DNA from: Paracoccaceae bacterium
Lineage (GTDB): Bacteria; Pseudomonadota; Alphaproteobacteria; Rhodobacterales; Rhodobacteraceae
Direction of reading: 5' to 3'
DNA length: 64,000 nucleotides
Assembly (NCBI GenBank): GCA_014872875.1
Contig: WKFI01000005.1
Coordinates: forward strand, 62,001 to 126,000
Shown: positions 28,138 through 38,643 of the stretch, in pieces
Layout of the letters: each line of letters opens with the position of its first letter
Numbering within the stretch: the stretch's first letter is position 1
Program-made: the position numbers and the translations under genes
Notes under the pieces: generated by a model
The model's input: the letters and a program-made list of their open reading frames with translations, nothing else
The model's database searches: none
Told to the model about the DNA's origin: nothing

Positions 28138-29460
28138 TTACAGGTAATCGGACCGCTGCAGGCCATACTTGGCCATCTTTTCATTCAACGTCCGACGAGG
28201 CAGGCAGAGCTCTTCCATAACCGACGCAATCGACCCTTTGTGTCGCCGCATCGTGTTGTCGATCAGCATCCTTTCGAACGCTTCGACATATTCCTTGAGC
28301 GGCTTGCCCTCAGTTGTCATCACCGGCTGCATCTCCTCGTGATCCGACATCAAAAGAGACACAATGGTGCCCGAGCCGCGCCGGGCCTGCAAAACCGCGC
28401 GTTCTACGATGTTGATCAACTGGCGCACGTTGCCCGGCCACGGTGCTTGCAGCAATTGGGCGGCCTCCTGCGCGGTGACCTGCGGAGCGTCACAACCATA
28501 TTCCTCGGCGAACTGTTCGGACAGGCGTGTGAACAGTGTCAGGATGTCCTCACCGCGCTGACGCAAGGGCGGTACCGTAATACGCAAGGCAGCCAGACGG
28601 TAAAACAGATCCGGACGCAACACATCTTCGCAGGTCTTACCAGCCTCCTGCAGGTTCGATATCGCGATAATTCGAGTTTCGGCAGGTGTGCCCTGCTCGT
28701 TGATCACGCTCAACAGTTTTGCCTGCAACGCTTCCGACAGGGCCTCGATGTCTTCGAGAACCAGAGTTCCCCCTCGGGCTTCCTCCACAGCCGGCAGCTG
28801 CGTGTCTTCGGGCAGCATCGGACCGAACAGCCGCTTTGACAGCGCGTCCTCCTCCAATGCAGCGCACGAGACCAGAACAAATCTCTTCCCTGCCCGGCTG
28901 CCCACCGCGTGCAGAGCATGCGCCACCAATGTCTTGCCCGTGCCGGTTTCACCGTCGATCAAGACATGGCCATCGGCCTGTCCCAGATCCAGAATGTCTT
29001 CCTTCAGACGCTCCATGACCGGGCTTGATCCGATGAGTTTCTTCATCAATTGCGACCCGTCAGACAGCTCTCGCCGCAAGGCGCGGTTGTCCAAAGTCAG
29101 GCGCCGCGCATTGCTGGCCTTCTTGGCAAGCTCCGACATACGGTCCGGGTTGAAGGGTTTTTCAAGGAAGTCAAACGCACCGACCCGCATGGCTTCTACG
29201 GCCATGGGCACATCCCCATGCCCGGTGATCATGATCACTGGAAGCGCGCTGTCGGTGCCCATAAGCTTTTTCAGGAACTGCATTCCGTCCATTCCCGGCA
29301 TCTTGATGTCCGAGATCACGATGCCCGGGTAATCCGGTCCCAGCGTTTTCAGCGCTTCTTCGGCACTGGCAAAGGTTTCGGTATCATAGCCCGACAAAGC
29401 CAACCATTGGCTGATCGACTGACGCATGTCTTTTTCATCATCGACGATCGCGATTTTCAT
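28138..29460 (-). CDS. dctD: Sigma-54-dependent NtrC-type response regulator (DctD-like)
   Basis: Receiver (KIAIVDDEKDMRQS), GETGTGKTLVAHALH, AAA+ and Fis HTH; paired with adjacent histidine kinase. Confidence 0.87.
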   Translation of the reverse strand: MKIAIVDDEKDMRQSISQWLALSGYDTETFASAEEALKTLGPDYPGIVISDIKMPGMDGMQFLKKLMGTDSALPVIMITGHGDVPMAVEAMRVGAFDFLEKPFNPDRMSELAKKASNARRLTLDNRALRRELSDGSQLMKKLIGSSPVMERLKEDILDLGQADGHVLIDGETGTGKTLVAHALHAVGSRAGKRFVLVSCAALEEDALSKRLFGPMLPEDTQLPAVEEARGGTLVLEDIEALSEALQAKLLSVINEQGTPAETRIIAISNLQEAGKTCEDVLRPDLFYRLAALRITVPPLRQRGEDILTLFTRLSEQFAEEYGCDAPQVTAQEAAQLLQAPWPGNVRQLINIVERAVLQARRGSGTIVSLLMSDHEEMQPVMTTEGKPLKEYVEAFERMLIDNTMRRHKGSIASVMEELCLPRRTLNEKMAKYGLQRSDYL

Positions 29461-29501
29461 GGCCTGTGCCATCGGCATGCTTCCTTTTGTTTACATACCG
29501 C

Positions 29502-31274
29502 TCACTCGGCGGCTTCAATTCCATCTTCTAGGATCGGCAACTGCATTTCAAAAACCGCGCCACCCCTCTGCCCGTTGCGCGCCGTCAGGCGCCCCCCAAG
29601 GTCGTTCACGATCCCCGAGGAGATGGCAAGCCCCAAGCCGACCCCGTCACCGGGTTCCTTGGTGGTGTAAAACGGCTCGAACAGCTCATCAAAATCACGG
29701 ATTCCTTCGCCATTGTCGCGGACTGTAAGGGTCGCGGTCTCGCCGGCAGCCAGGATGATTTCGATCTCGGGATCCGCAACTGATTTGGTAGCGTCCATTG
29801 CATTGCGCAAGAGGTTGACCATCACCTGTTCCAGCCGCATCCGGTCCCCCATGACCTGCACCGGGTCTTCGGGCAGAATGCGGGTGATCTGCACATGACG
29901 CTGACGCAGCTGAGGCTCCATCATCGACAGAGACGACGCCAGCGCATCGCCCATGTTTACAGGGGAAAACGCGTCGCCGCCCTTGCGGGCATAAGATTTT
30001 AGCTGACGGGTGATCGCTCCCATCCGCTCGATCAGGTCATCAATCCGCCCAAAGGATGCCAGGGCCTCTTCCGGTCGGTTGCGCCCCAGTAACAGGCGCG
30101 CGCCCGCCAAGTAGGTTTTCATCGCCGCGAGCGGCTGATTCAATTCGTGACTGACAGCCGCCGACATTTCGCCCAAAGCGGCCAGTTTCGAGCTTTGCGC
30201 CAGGCTCTGCTCGGCGACTGCCAGCGTCTCCTGCATGCGTTCGCGTTCGGCGATTTCCCGCTGGAGACGTGCGTTCAGTACGCGAAGCTCTGCCGACTCG
30301 CGCTGGAAGAGCGCCATGCGCAACGCGGTCTTCCGGCTCAGCGCATAGAAGGCCAGTGCCAACAGAATCGCAAAACCCATGATCTCGAGGGCCAGAACCG
30401 CATTCACTCGTTCGCGAATCGAGTTGTACGTCGTGAAGGATGTTATGCGCCACCCCTGGAACGGAACCCGCGCAGCCATGCGCATCACGGCTTCCCCTTG
30501 GACATAAGCGTCCACCGGCAAGGCTGTCCAATCTGCCGTAGCCCTGATGGCGCGCTGGATCGCGCCTTGCGGGGTTTCAATACTCAACGCCTCGGCTTCG
30601 GTCTTGCCGCGCCACCGTGGCTCGGTTGAAAGGATGATAGTACCCTGACTGTCGACCACCATCACTGCATCCGAAATTCCGGCCCAAGCGCGTTCGAATT
30701 TCTGCAGGTCCACTTCGACCACGATCACGCCCAAGGTTTCCGACGCATCTTCGATGCGCGAGGAATAGGTGAAGCTGTAGCCACCCGCTTCTTTCGGGAT
30801 CACCGAAAAGACCGTGATATTCGACCGGATGGCCTCGACAAAATAGCTGCTGTTGCGATGCGGCTCGCCCAAACGGTTTCGGTCCGTGGCAGCCACCGTC
30901 CGGCCATCGTGATCCAGAAGCATCAGAGAAGCAGCTCCGATTTCCTCGACAAAGGAAATGAGCCGCTGGGTCGACAGGCTGAAATCGTTGGATTGCAAAG
31001 CCGAAATCAGTGCCGGGTCTCGCGCCAGCAATTGCGGCACAACGGCGTGACGTTTGAGCTCGCTGATCAGGTTGCCCGAATACAGGGCAAGTCGCAACTC
31101 GGCCCGGTTGCGGGTGCCGTCTGTAAACCGATCCGTCAAAAGACGATTGGTCACCCAGATCGTCACTCCAGCCGTTGCCATCAACAACAACAAGGCGGCC
31201 CGAACCCGCCAACTGATTGTGCCGGCCCGGGTTCTGGAACTGCTTTTGGCAAGTGGCAGGCGAGGAGCGCTCAT
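29502..31274 (-). CDS. dctB: Sensor histidine kinase DctB-like
   Basis: 590 aa; periplasmic sensor with two TMs, LGEMSAAVSHELNQPLAAMKTYLAGARLL H-box, DNGEGI/GVGLGLAIS. Confidence 0.87.
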   Translation of the reverse strand: MSAPRLPLAKSSSRTRAGTISWRVRAALLLLMATAGVTIWVTNRLLTDRFTDGTRNRAELRLALYSGNLISELKRHAVVPQLLARDPALISALQSNDFSLSTQRLISFVEEIGAASLMLLDHDGRTVAATDRNRLGEPHRNSSYFVEAIRSNITVFSVIPKEAGGYSFTYSSRIEDASETLGVIVVEVDLQKFERAWAGISDAVMVVDSQGTIILSTEPRWRGKTEAEALSIETPQGAIQRAIRATADWTALPVDAYVQGEAVMRMAARVPFQGWRITSFTTYNSIRERVNAVLALEIMGFAILLALAFYALSRKTALRMALFQRESAELRVLNARLQREIAERERMQETLAVAEQSLAQSSKLAALGEMSAAVSHELNQPLAAMKTYLAGARLLLGRNRPEEALASFGRIDDLIERMGAITRQLKSYARKGGDAFSPVNMGDALASSLSMMEPQLRQRHVQITRILPEDPVQVMGDRMRLEQVMVNLLRNAMDATKSVADPEIEIILAAGETATLTVRDNGEGIRDFDELFEPFYTTKEPGDGVGLGLAISSGIVNDLGGRLTARNGQRGGAVFEMQLPILEDGIEAAE

Positions 31275-31310
31275 GTCTCTAGGTTACGCCTGCCGCCGTT
31301 GGGGGACAAG

Positions 31311-31982
31311 TCACGCAGGCGTCAGAACGCCCGCCAATGCGCGAAACACTGCCGCCCCTTCTGCGCTTCCGTGCCCTTCGTCGGCAGCCCGTTCCGGGTG
31401 GGGCATCATCCCCAGCACGCGACGGTTTTCCGACAGGATGCCCGCGATATCCGCAACCGACCCGTTGGGGTTGTCGGTGTAGGTGAATGCCACCCGATCC
31501 TGATCCTTCAGTCGCGCCACGGTGTCGGCATCGGCGTAATAGTTGCCGTCATGGTGGGCAATCGGAACCCCCACCACATCGCCCGCATTGTACCCTTCGG
31601 TAAAGGCACTATCCGAGGTTTCAACCTTCAGACCCACGGTCTTGCAGATGTATTTCAGTCCGGCGTTGCGCAGCAGCGCCCCCGGCAGGATGCCGGTTTC
31701 GGTCAGGATCTGAAACCCGTTGCAGACGCCGATGGCATAGCCGCCGCGATTTGTGTGTTCGACAACCGCCTGACAGATCGGCGAGTTTGCGGCAATCGCG
31801 CCGCATCGCAGATAGTCGCCATAAGAAAACCCGCCCGGCACGCCGACAATGTCGATGCCTTCGGGCAGTCCGGTTTCCTTGTGCCAGATCATCTGCACAT
31901 CGAACCCGGCCTGCTCAAAGGCCACGGCCAGATCCCGGTCACAGTTCGATCCGGGGAAAACTACAACCGCCGCCTTCATCAC
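31311..31982 (-). CDS. purQ: Phosphoribosylformylglycinamidine synthase subunit PurQ
   Basis: [43 protein letters not shown]. Confidence 0.95.
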   Translation of the reverse strand: MMKAAVVVFPGSNCDRDLAVAFEQAGFDVQMIWHKETGLPEGIDIVGVPGGFSYGDYLRCGAIAANSPICQAVVEHTNRGGYAIGVCNGFQILTETGILPGALLRNAGLKYICKTVGLKVETSDSAFTEGYNAGDVVGVPIAHHDGNYYADADTVARLKDQDRVAFTYTDNPNGSVADIAGILSENRRVLGMMPHPERAADEGHGSAEGAAVFRALAGVLTPA

Positions 31983-32209
31983 TGCAGCTCGATGCTGTAG
32001 GATTCGATGACCGTGTTGGCCAACAGCTTTTCACACATTTCGGTGACGTCCGCCTCGGTCGCACCTTCGGCCAGGTCCAGATCGATCACCTTGCCCTGGC
32101 GCACGCCCTCAACCTTGTCAAAGCCCATGGCACCCAGAGCGTGGCGAACGGCCTCCCCCTGCGGATCCAGAACGCCGTTTTTCAGCATTACATGCACACG
32201 TGCTTTCAT
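31979..32209 (-). CDS. purS: Phosphoribosylformylglycinamidine synthase subunit PurS
   Basis: 76 aa; [29 protein letters not shown]. Confidence 0.95.
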   Translation of the reverse strand: MKARVHVMLKNGVLDPQGEAVRHALGAMGFDKVEGVRQGKVIDLDLAEGATEADVTEMCEKLLANTVIESYSIELQ

Positions 32210-32290
32210 TGCATCGTCCTTTGAGTTTCAGATGCGGGCCCCGGCGGCCCGTCTTGGCAGATGAAAGTCAGGACCCGGCGGGCCCCAAAC

Positions 32291-33052
32291 TCAGTTGATC
32301 AGGGTCGGCTTGCTCATTGGCTGAGCCGATTTCGGCATAACGCCCAGGCGTCGCGCCACTTCGGAGTAGGCATCGGTCAGATTTCCGAGATCCCGGCGGA
32401 ACACGTCCTTGTCCAGTTTCTGTCCGGTTTCGATGTCCCAAAGCCGGCAGCTGTCGGGGCTGATTTCATCGGCCACGACAAGGCGCTGGAAATCACCATC
32501 ATAGATCCGGCCGATTTCAATCTTGAAGTCGATCAGCTTGATCCCCACTCCGAACATCACGCCCGAAAGGAAATCATTGACCCGCAGCGCCAGGCTGAGG
32601 ATGTCATCCATGTCCTGCTGGCTGGCCCAACCGAAGGCTGCGATATGTTCCTCGGTGACCAGAGGATCCCCCAAGGCATCGTCCTTGTAGCAATACTCGA
32701 CAATCGGGCGCGGCAGCTGAGTGCCCTCTTCGATACCCAGACGCTTGCTCATGCTACCCGCGGCAAAATTGCGCACAATGACTTCCAGAGGAATGATTTC
32801 GCAATTTCGGACCAGCTGCTCACGCATGTTCAGCCGTTTCAGAAAGTGCGTTGGCACACCAATCTGGTTCAGACCCAGCATGAAGTATTCGCTAAGACGG
32901 TTGTTCAGAACGCCCTTGCCCTCGATCACGTCCTTCTTTTCAGCGTTGAAGGCCGTCGCATCGTCCTTGAAATACTGAACGATCGTGCCCGGTTCCGGGC
33001 CTTCGTACAGAATCTTGGCCTTGCCTTCGTAAATCTTCTTGCGACGTGCCAT
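32291..33052 (-). CDS. purC: Phosphoribosylaminoimidazole-succinocarboxamide synthase
   Basis: Starts [28 protein letters not shown] synthase motifs. N-terminal 170 aa of the ORF-track entry rejected. Confidence 0.95.
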   Translation of the reverse strand: MARRKKIYEGKAKILYEGPEPGTIVQYFKDDATAFNAEKKDVIEGKGVLNNRLSEYFMLGLNQIGVPTHFLKRLNMREQLVRNCEIIPLEVIVRNFAAGSMSKRLGIEEGTQLPRPIVEYCYKDDALGDPLVTEEHIAAFGWASQQDMDDILSLALRVNDFLSGVMFGVGIKLIDFKIEIGRIYDGDFQRLVVADEISPDSCRLWDIETGQKLDKDVFRRDLGNLTDAYSEVARRLGVMPKSAQPMSKPTLIN

Positions 33053-33205
33053 GGGCAACCTTTCCGGATCAGGCCGGGATATGAGTCCCCGGACTTTGCC
33101 GCTCTCATAGTGCAAGGGCCGCAGTGTCGCAAGCATGGCGCAACCTCTTGCGGTTCTGCGACGGGCCGGGCATATCAAAGAGGAAGATCGGAATTTTTGA
33201 AAGGG

Positions 33206-33532
33206 ATGTGTCCGATGACCACTTTCGACGAGCGCGAAGCAGCCTTTGAAGCCAAGTTTGCCCATGACGAACAGATGCAATTCCTGGCCCGCATGCGCCG
33301 CAACCGCTTTATGGCGGTCTGGGCTTCGGCCCTGAAAGGCGACACCGTCCAGCAGGCACGCCAATATGGCCAAGAACTGGTCCACACCGACCTGCAGCAT
33401 GTGAGCGAAGACGATGTCGTCAACGCCGTGGTGGGATATCTGGATGGTCTGGCAGACGAGGCCAAAGTGCGCGCCAAGATGGCCGAGCTGCTGATTGAAG
33501 CCAAGGAACAGGTTCTGTCGGAATCTGAATAA
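33206..33532 (+). CDS. DUF1476 family protein (F1-ATPase inhibitory zeta subunit family)
   Basis: [37 protein letters not shown]...; start 33206 or 33215. Confidence 0.85.
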   Translation: MCPMTTFDEREAAFEAKFAHDEQMQFLARMRRNRFMAVWASALKGDTVQQARQYGQELVHTDLQHVSEDDVVNAVVGYLDGLADEAKVRAKMAELLIEAKEQVLSESE

Positions 33533-33563
33533 GCTTCGTCTCGCAAGCAATTGAAAAGTCATT

Positions 33564-33594
33564 TAACCCGCGATTTATTCGCGGGTTATTTTTT
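33564..33594 (+). terminator. Rho-independent terminator
   Basis: taacccgcg-atttatt-cgcgggtta followed by T-run. Confidence 0.85.
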
Positions 33595-33848
33595 GCAAAT
33601 CCCCTGCTTCCAGGCCGGGTTGAGATGCAAAGGACGGCCAACGTGGCCGAATGGTGCCAAAGCCTCACGTACCGGGGAAACGATGTTTCGTGTGCCCGCG
33701 CTGGCCCGGACAACCTGTTCCGCGGCTCATGATTTTGATGAACAAAATGAAATTGCGTCAGTTACGCATCCGTGAGACACGAGGGACAATCCTCCCATGG
33801 GTCCGCGCAACAGACCGAACGGGCCCTCTTTCGCATTGGAATAAACTG

Positions 33849-34865
33849 ATGAGCAATGCTTTCTCCAAGATGCTGGCCGAAAAGGACGTGATCCTGGCTG
33901 ATGGTGCAACTGGTACCAACCTGTTCAACATGGGGCTGCAGTCTGGTGACGCGCCAGAGTTGTGGAACACTGATGAACCTGAAAAGATCAAAGCCCTGTA
34001 CCAGGGTTCGGTCGATGCAGGCAGCGACATGTTCCTGACCAATACATTTGGCGGTACGGCTGCACGTCTGAAACTGCATGACGCCCAGGACCGCGTCCGC
34101 GAACTGAACCGCATCGGCGCTGAACTGGGACGCGAGGTGGCTGACTCGGCAGGTCGCGACATGATCGTTGCTGGGTCCGTTGGCCCGACCGGAGAGATCA
34201 TGGAACCCGTGGGCGAATTGACCCATTCCGCCGCAGTAGAAATGTTCCATGAGCAGGCCGAAGGTCTGAAGGAAGGCGGCGTCGATATCCTTTGGTTGGA
34301 AACCATTTCGGCTCCTGAAGAATTCAAGGCGGCAGCCGAAGCGTTCGCATTAGCCGACATGCCTTGGGCCGGAACCATGAGCTTTGATACCGCTGGCCGT
34401 ACGATGATGGGTGTGACGTCAGCCGATCTTGCATCCTTGGTAGAGGATCTTAAGAACCCACCGCTGGCTTTCGGTGCGAATTGTGGAACTGGAGCATCGG
34501 ATATTCTGCGCACCATTCTGGGTTTCGTGGCACAGGGCACTGATCGCCCGATCATCTCCAAGGGCAATGCGGGAATTCCAAAATACGTCGATGGCCATAT
34601 CCACTATGATGGCACACCGGCCCTGATGGGCGACTACGCGGCCATGGCAAGAGACTGCGGCGCCAAGGTCGTCGGCGGCTGCTGCGGCACCATGCCGGAC
34701 CACCTGCGTTCCATGCGCGAAGCACTGGACACGCGCCCGCGAGCCGAACCGCCCACCCTGGAACAGATATCCTCGGCACTCGGCGCATTCACTTCGGCCT
34801 CCGACGGGACCGGAGAATCTGCCAACAGCGGAGAACGTCGCACACGCCGCCGCCGCCGCGCCTGA
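33849..34865 (+). CDS. bmtA: Betaine-homocysteine / homocysteine S-methyltransferase module of split methionine synthase
   Basis: VILADGATGTNLFNMGL; GANCGTGASDI; GGCCGTMPDHL Zn-binding Cys motifs of the Hcy-methyltransferase family. Confidence 0.88.
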   Translation: MSNAFSKMLAEKDVILADGATGTNLFNMGLQSGDAPELWNTDEPEKIKALYQGSVDAGSDMFLTNTFGGTAARLKLHDAQDRVRELNRIGAELGREVADSAGRDMIVAGSVGPTGEIMEPVGELTHSAAVEMFHEQAEGLKEGGVDILWLETISAPEEFKAAAEAFALADMPWAGTMSFDTAGRTMMGVTSADLASLVEDLKNPPLAFGANCGTGASDILRTILGFVAQGTDRPIISKGNAGIPKYVDGHIHYDGTPALMGDYAAMARDCGAKVVGGCCGTMPDHLRSMREALDTRPRAEPPTLEQISSALGAFTSASDGTGESANSGERRTRRRRRA

Positions 34866-34884
34866 AACAACGAAATCGCATTCG

Positions 34885-34914
34885 AGCCTCACCATTCAGT
34901 TGGTGAGGCTTTTT
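34885..34914 (+). terminator. Rho-independent terminator
   Basis: agcctcacca-ttcagt-tggtgaggct followed by ttttt. Confidence 0.85.
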
Positions 34915-34940
34915 CATTGCCAAAGCTTGTCAAAGGCAGG

Positions 34941-35621
34941 TCAGCGATAGCGACCCAGATCGTCCAATGCGCCCAAGACGACGATGACCCCCAAAACCAG
35001 CAACACAACAGCAACGACCAACGTACCGCGCCGGGCCAGAAACGTCTTTAAGGACGCAAGAAGCGGTTCAGCCGACATTCCCAAAGCCTTTTTGAGCACC
35101 ATGGGAGCAAGCAGGCCGGAACTGGCCAACAACGTGAAGAGCAGCATGGCAGCCAGTTGAGCGAGAGGCGCATAGGTTTCTGCAGCAATCGTCAACGCAC
35201 CGGATGCAAATAGAACTGCATTTTTGGGGTTCAAGATCACCAATCCAGCGCCGGTAGCAAAGGCTGCACCAGGTGTCATCGTGTCGAACATCTGCATCCA
35301 CCCAGGCAATCCGGGCTCTTCCGTATCAGATTTGCGTTTCATGAGCTTTCTGGTCGCCAGAAGAGCCAAACCACTCCCCAACCCAAGGCGTATCCAGATC
35401 ACCCAAGCTGCTGGCGGCTGTTCTCCGGGCGTGCTCAGATCAGAAAGCAAAATCGCGATTCCGCCCAACAGCACGGCACCGATCCCCCAGCCGACCACGA
35501 AAGTCAGGGCTGGTCCCTGATCGCTCCGGCTGACCAGCAGCAACGACACTCCAACCAACGGCAACGTGGCCAGAACGATACCCAAGGCAATGGGCAAAGC
35601 CTCAAGAAAAGCGTTGATCAT
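34941..35621 (-). CDS. GAP/LysE-like family membrane protein
   Basis: 226 aa polytopic; ILNPKNAVLFASGALTIA. Confidence 0.7.
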   Translation of the reverse strand: MINAFLEALPIALGIVLATLPLVGVSLLLVSRSDQGPALTFVVGWGIGAVLLGGIAILLSDLSTPGEQPPAAWVIWIRLGLGSGLALLATRKLMKRKSDTEEPGLPGWMQMFDTMTPGAAFATGAGLVILNPKNAVLFASGALTIAAETYAPLAQLAAMLLFTLLASSGLLAPMVLKKALGMSAEPLLASLKTFLARRGTLVVAVVLLVLGVIVVLGALDDLGRYR

Positions 35622-35849
35622 TGTCGGATCTTTTACATTGAGTCATCCGCTACGTCCTGAAAACACCCGGCACTTCTGAAGTGTTTCGTGAAAACCTCCA
35701 CCAAAAGACCTTTGTTCCAGCATCCGATGCGTGGAGCTTTCCGGCAAGTGCGCATTGGTCAAAGCCCCGCATCGGAAACGCAACCCGAATGACGTTTTTA
35801 CATTCAAAGTAATAACTTAGAGCCAGAACATCATCTTTTTCCGACAAAA

Positions 35850-36932
35850 TTAAAAAAGAGCCAATTGGTCCCCAACCTGCGGCGGGCGTTCAAAAAGATC
35901 GCATCTCAGCTCCGGCACTTTCTGATCCAATCCCAGCCGTTTTGCTGCAGCCTTGAATCTCTGTGCCACCATTTCCGCATAGTGGCCCTCTCCGCGCATC
36001 CGATGTCCCCAACGGGGATCATAGTCTCGACCTCCATGCATTTCGCGCAATCGTGCCATAATGCGGCCCTCGCGTCCGGGTTCGTTTGCGGCCAGCCATT
36101 CCTGCCACAGCTCCGATACTTCGCGCGGCAAACGCAACATGATCCAACTGGCAGCGTCTGCCCCAGCGGCAGCTCCAGCCGCCAACAGGGCTTCCACTTC
36201 GTGATCTGTAAGTCCCGGCACGATTGGGGATGTCATGATTCGAACCGGTATTCCCGCATCGCTGAGGCGCCGAATGGTTGCCAAGCGACGCACAGGCACG
36301 GGAACTCGCGGCTCCATCCGCCGCGCCAGATCTGCATCCAAGGTTGTCACTGAAACCCCGACGCGCACCAGCCCCTTGCGCGCCAGAGGAGCCAGAATAT
36401 CAATATCCCTTTCGATCAGAGCGCCTTTGGTCACAATTGCAACCGGGTGATTAAACGCCGCCAGGACCTTCAGGCAGGACCGTGTGATCTCCCTGCTCTG
36501 CTCGATCGGCTGGTAGGGGTCGGTATTCGTACCTATGGCAATCGGCTGAACCCGATAACGCGGATTGCTCAGCTCTTTTTGCAAAAGCTCTGCCGCATTG
36601 GGGCGCGCGACCAACCGGGTTTCAAAGTCCAAGCCGGGCGACAGCCCAAGGTAGGCGTGGGTCGGACGGGCGAAACAATAGATACAGCCATGTTCGCAAC
36701 CCCTATATGGGTTTATCGACCGATCAAACGGCAGATCCGGAGATTTGTTGTAGGTAATCAGGCTGCGAGCCAGCTCGTCTCTTACATCCGTCTGGACCGC
36801 TGGCAGATCGCTGTCGTGTCTGGACCACCCATCATCGACGGCCTCGCGATCCAACTCGAAACGGCCGGGAGCATTGCTGACGGCTGCCCGTCCACGGCGA
36901 CGCTTTGGTGAAATAGCAGATTCTTGACGCAT
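35850..36932 (-). CDS. PA0069-family radical SAM protein
   Basis: SINPYRGCEHGCIYCFARPTHAYLGLSPGLDFET: CxxxCxxC cluster motif. Confidence 0.88.
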   Translation of the reverse strand: MRQESAISPKRRRGRAAVSNAPGRFELDREAVDDGWSRHDSDLPAVQTDVRDELARSLITYNKSPDLPFDRSINPYRGCEHGCIYCFARPTHAYLGLSPGLDFETRLVARPNAAELLQKELSNPRYRVQPIAIGTNTDPYQPIEQSREITRSCLKVLAAFNHPVAIVTKGALIERDIDILAPLARKGLVRVGVSVTTLDADLARRMEPRVPVPVRRLATIRRLSDAGIPVRIMTSPIVPGLTDHEVEALLAAGAAAGADAASWIMLRLPREVSELWQEWLAANEPGREGRIMARLREMHGGRDYDPRWGHRMRGEGHYAEMVAQRFKAAAKRLGLDQKVPELRCDLFERPPQVGDQLALF

Positions 36933-37154
36933 GCAGCCAACATAGCCCGGCTGTAAGAACAAAAACAGAACAAATTGACGAAACTCATCATTCTCATGCA
37001 GAATTCGCATTACCCAACTGGCATTTTTCTAACTATAGGTCGGTCACGGAACCGCCAGTGTCGCAAATAATGCAGTTCGCCTGCGACCAATTGGCAAAAA
37101 GGAATGAAACGAGGCGAACCCGGGGATTTCCCCGCCCAGTCAAGGAATGCACAC

Positions 37155-37847
37155 ATGTCGGAAGAAGAAGACATCATCCTCTCGGAACTCGACGACGAGG
37201 AACTTGTCCAACAGATGTTCGACGACCTCTATGATGGTCTTAAGGAAGAAATCGAAGAAGGTGTGAACATCCTTCTGGAACGTGGCTGGCAGCCTTACGA
37301 CATCCTGACCAAGGCTCTGGTGGGCGGCATGACCATCGTTGGTGCCGACTTCCGCGACGGGATCCTGTTTGTTCCCGAAGTGCTGCTGGCGGCGAACGCC
37401 ATGAAGGGCGGCATGGCCATCTTGAAGCCGCTTCTGGCTGAAACAGGCGCACCGCGCGTTGGCTCGATGGTCATCGGCACCGTCAAGGGCGACATCCACG
37501 ATATCGGCAAGAACCTCGTTTCGATGATGATGGAAGGTGCTGGCTTTGAAGTGGTCGATCTGGGCATCAACAACCCTGTCGAAAACTATCTGGAAGCCCT
37601 GGAAGAGCACAAACCCGACATCCTGGGCATGTCGGCTCTGCTGACCACCACCATGCCGTACATGAAGGTCGTGATCGACACGATGGTCGAACAAGGCAAG
37701 CGTGATGATTATGTGGTTCTTGTCGGCGGTGCCCCGCTGAACGAAGAATTTGGCAAGGCAATTGGCGCTGACGCCTATTGCCGCGATGCTGCTGTGGCCG
37801 TTGAAACCGCCAAGGATTTCATGAGCCGCAAGCACAATTCGCTGTAA
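37155..37847 (+). CDS. Corrinoid (B12-binding) protein, cobalamin module of split methionine synthase
   Basis: Corrinoid-protein cap domain plus GTVKGDIHDIGKNLVSMMMEGAGFEVVDLG (DxHxxG). Confidence 0.88.
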   Translation: MSEEEDIILSELDDEELVQQMFDDLYDGLKEEIEEGVNILLERGWQPYDILTKALVGGMTIVGADFRDGILFVPEVLLAANAMKGGMAILKPLLAETGAPRVGSMVIGTVKGDIHDIGKNLVSMMMEGAGFEVVDLGINNPVENYLEALEEHKPDILGMSALLTTTMPYMKVVIDTMVEQGKRDDYVVLVGGAPLNEEFGKAIGADAYCRDAAVAVETAKDFMSRKHNSL

Positions 37848-37858
37848 GCGCGCCAATC

Positions 37859-38590
37859 ATGGCACGCAGAGGAAGAGCAGCTCGCCTGGAAGGTCGGGCT
37901 GCTTTTCGCCCTCCGACGGGAAAGACGCTTGATGAAAGCTCGCTGACCGAACAGGGCCTGGCCGCTCCCGAACGCAAGACTGGCCGTATCTTGTTGATCG
38001 CCTGTGGCGCGCTGGCGCGCGAGATCCTGGACATCAAGAAGGTCAATGAGCTTGACCATATCGATCTGACCTGCCTTCCGGCCAAGCTGCATCTTTATCC
38101 TGAGCAGATCGTTGAATATGTCGAAGCGGCAGTTAAGAAATATGCCTCGGTCTATGATACGATCCACGTCGTTTATGCCGATTGCGGTACGGGTGGCGAA
38201 CTGGAACGCAAATGCGCGGAACTGGGCGTCGAAATGATCGCCGGACCACACTGCTATTCCTTTTTTGAAGGCAATGAGAAATTTGCCGAATATGGCGAAG
38301 CGGGAGAGATCACCGCGTTCTACCTTACCGATTTTCTAGTCAAGCAATTCGACGCCTTCATATGGAGGCCTATGGGGCTGGACAAGAATCCCGAACTTCG
38401 CGACATGATTTTCGGCAACTATACCAAGCTTGTGTATCAGTCACAGATCAGCGACCCGGCGCTTGTAGACAAGGCACGCACCTGCGCCGAACGCATGGGG
38501 CTGGAATTCGAACACCGCCATACAGGCTACGGCGATTTGGAGACCGCCCTGAACAACTGGTCCCGCCCGACTCCTGCGCCTGACTCGTAA
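37859..38590 (+). CDS. DUF1638 domain-containing protein
   Basis: ILLIACGALAREILDIKK...VVYADCGTGGELERKCAELGVEMIAGPHCYSFFEG; 11 bp downstream of corrinoid gene. Confidence 0.82.
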   Translation: MARRGRAARLEGRAAFRPPTGKTLDESSLTEQGLAAPERKTGRILLIACGALAREILDIKKVNELDHIDLTCLPAKLHLYPEQIVEYVEAAVKKYASVYDTIHVVYADCGTGGELERKCAELGVEMIAGPHCYSFFEGNEKFAEYGEAGEITAFYLTDFLVKQFDAFIWRPMGLDKNPELRDMIFGNYTKLVYQSQISDPALVDKARTCAERMGLEFEHRHTGYGDLETALNNWSRPTPAPDS

Positions 38591-38643
38591 CGCCCCGGAA
38601 GCAAGGCAAAGGCCGCGACAGCGCGGCCCCCGTCTGGTTAACG

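Noticed and set aside
33053-33562. 170-aa N-terminal extension of purC
   Set aside because: Antisense to the DUF1476 gene and intergenic DNA; SAICAR synthase clearly starts at [13 protein letters not shown].
33651-33848. N-terminal extension of the bmtA ORF
   Set aside because: Homology starts at MSNAFSKMLAEKDVILADGATGTN (33849); upstream is probably untranslated leader.
37020-37154. Possible riboswitch upstream of the corrinoid protein
   Set aside because: Local complementarity (cgcctgcg/cgaggcg, cggggatttccccg) but no match by eye to cobalamin or SAM classes; needs Infernal.
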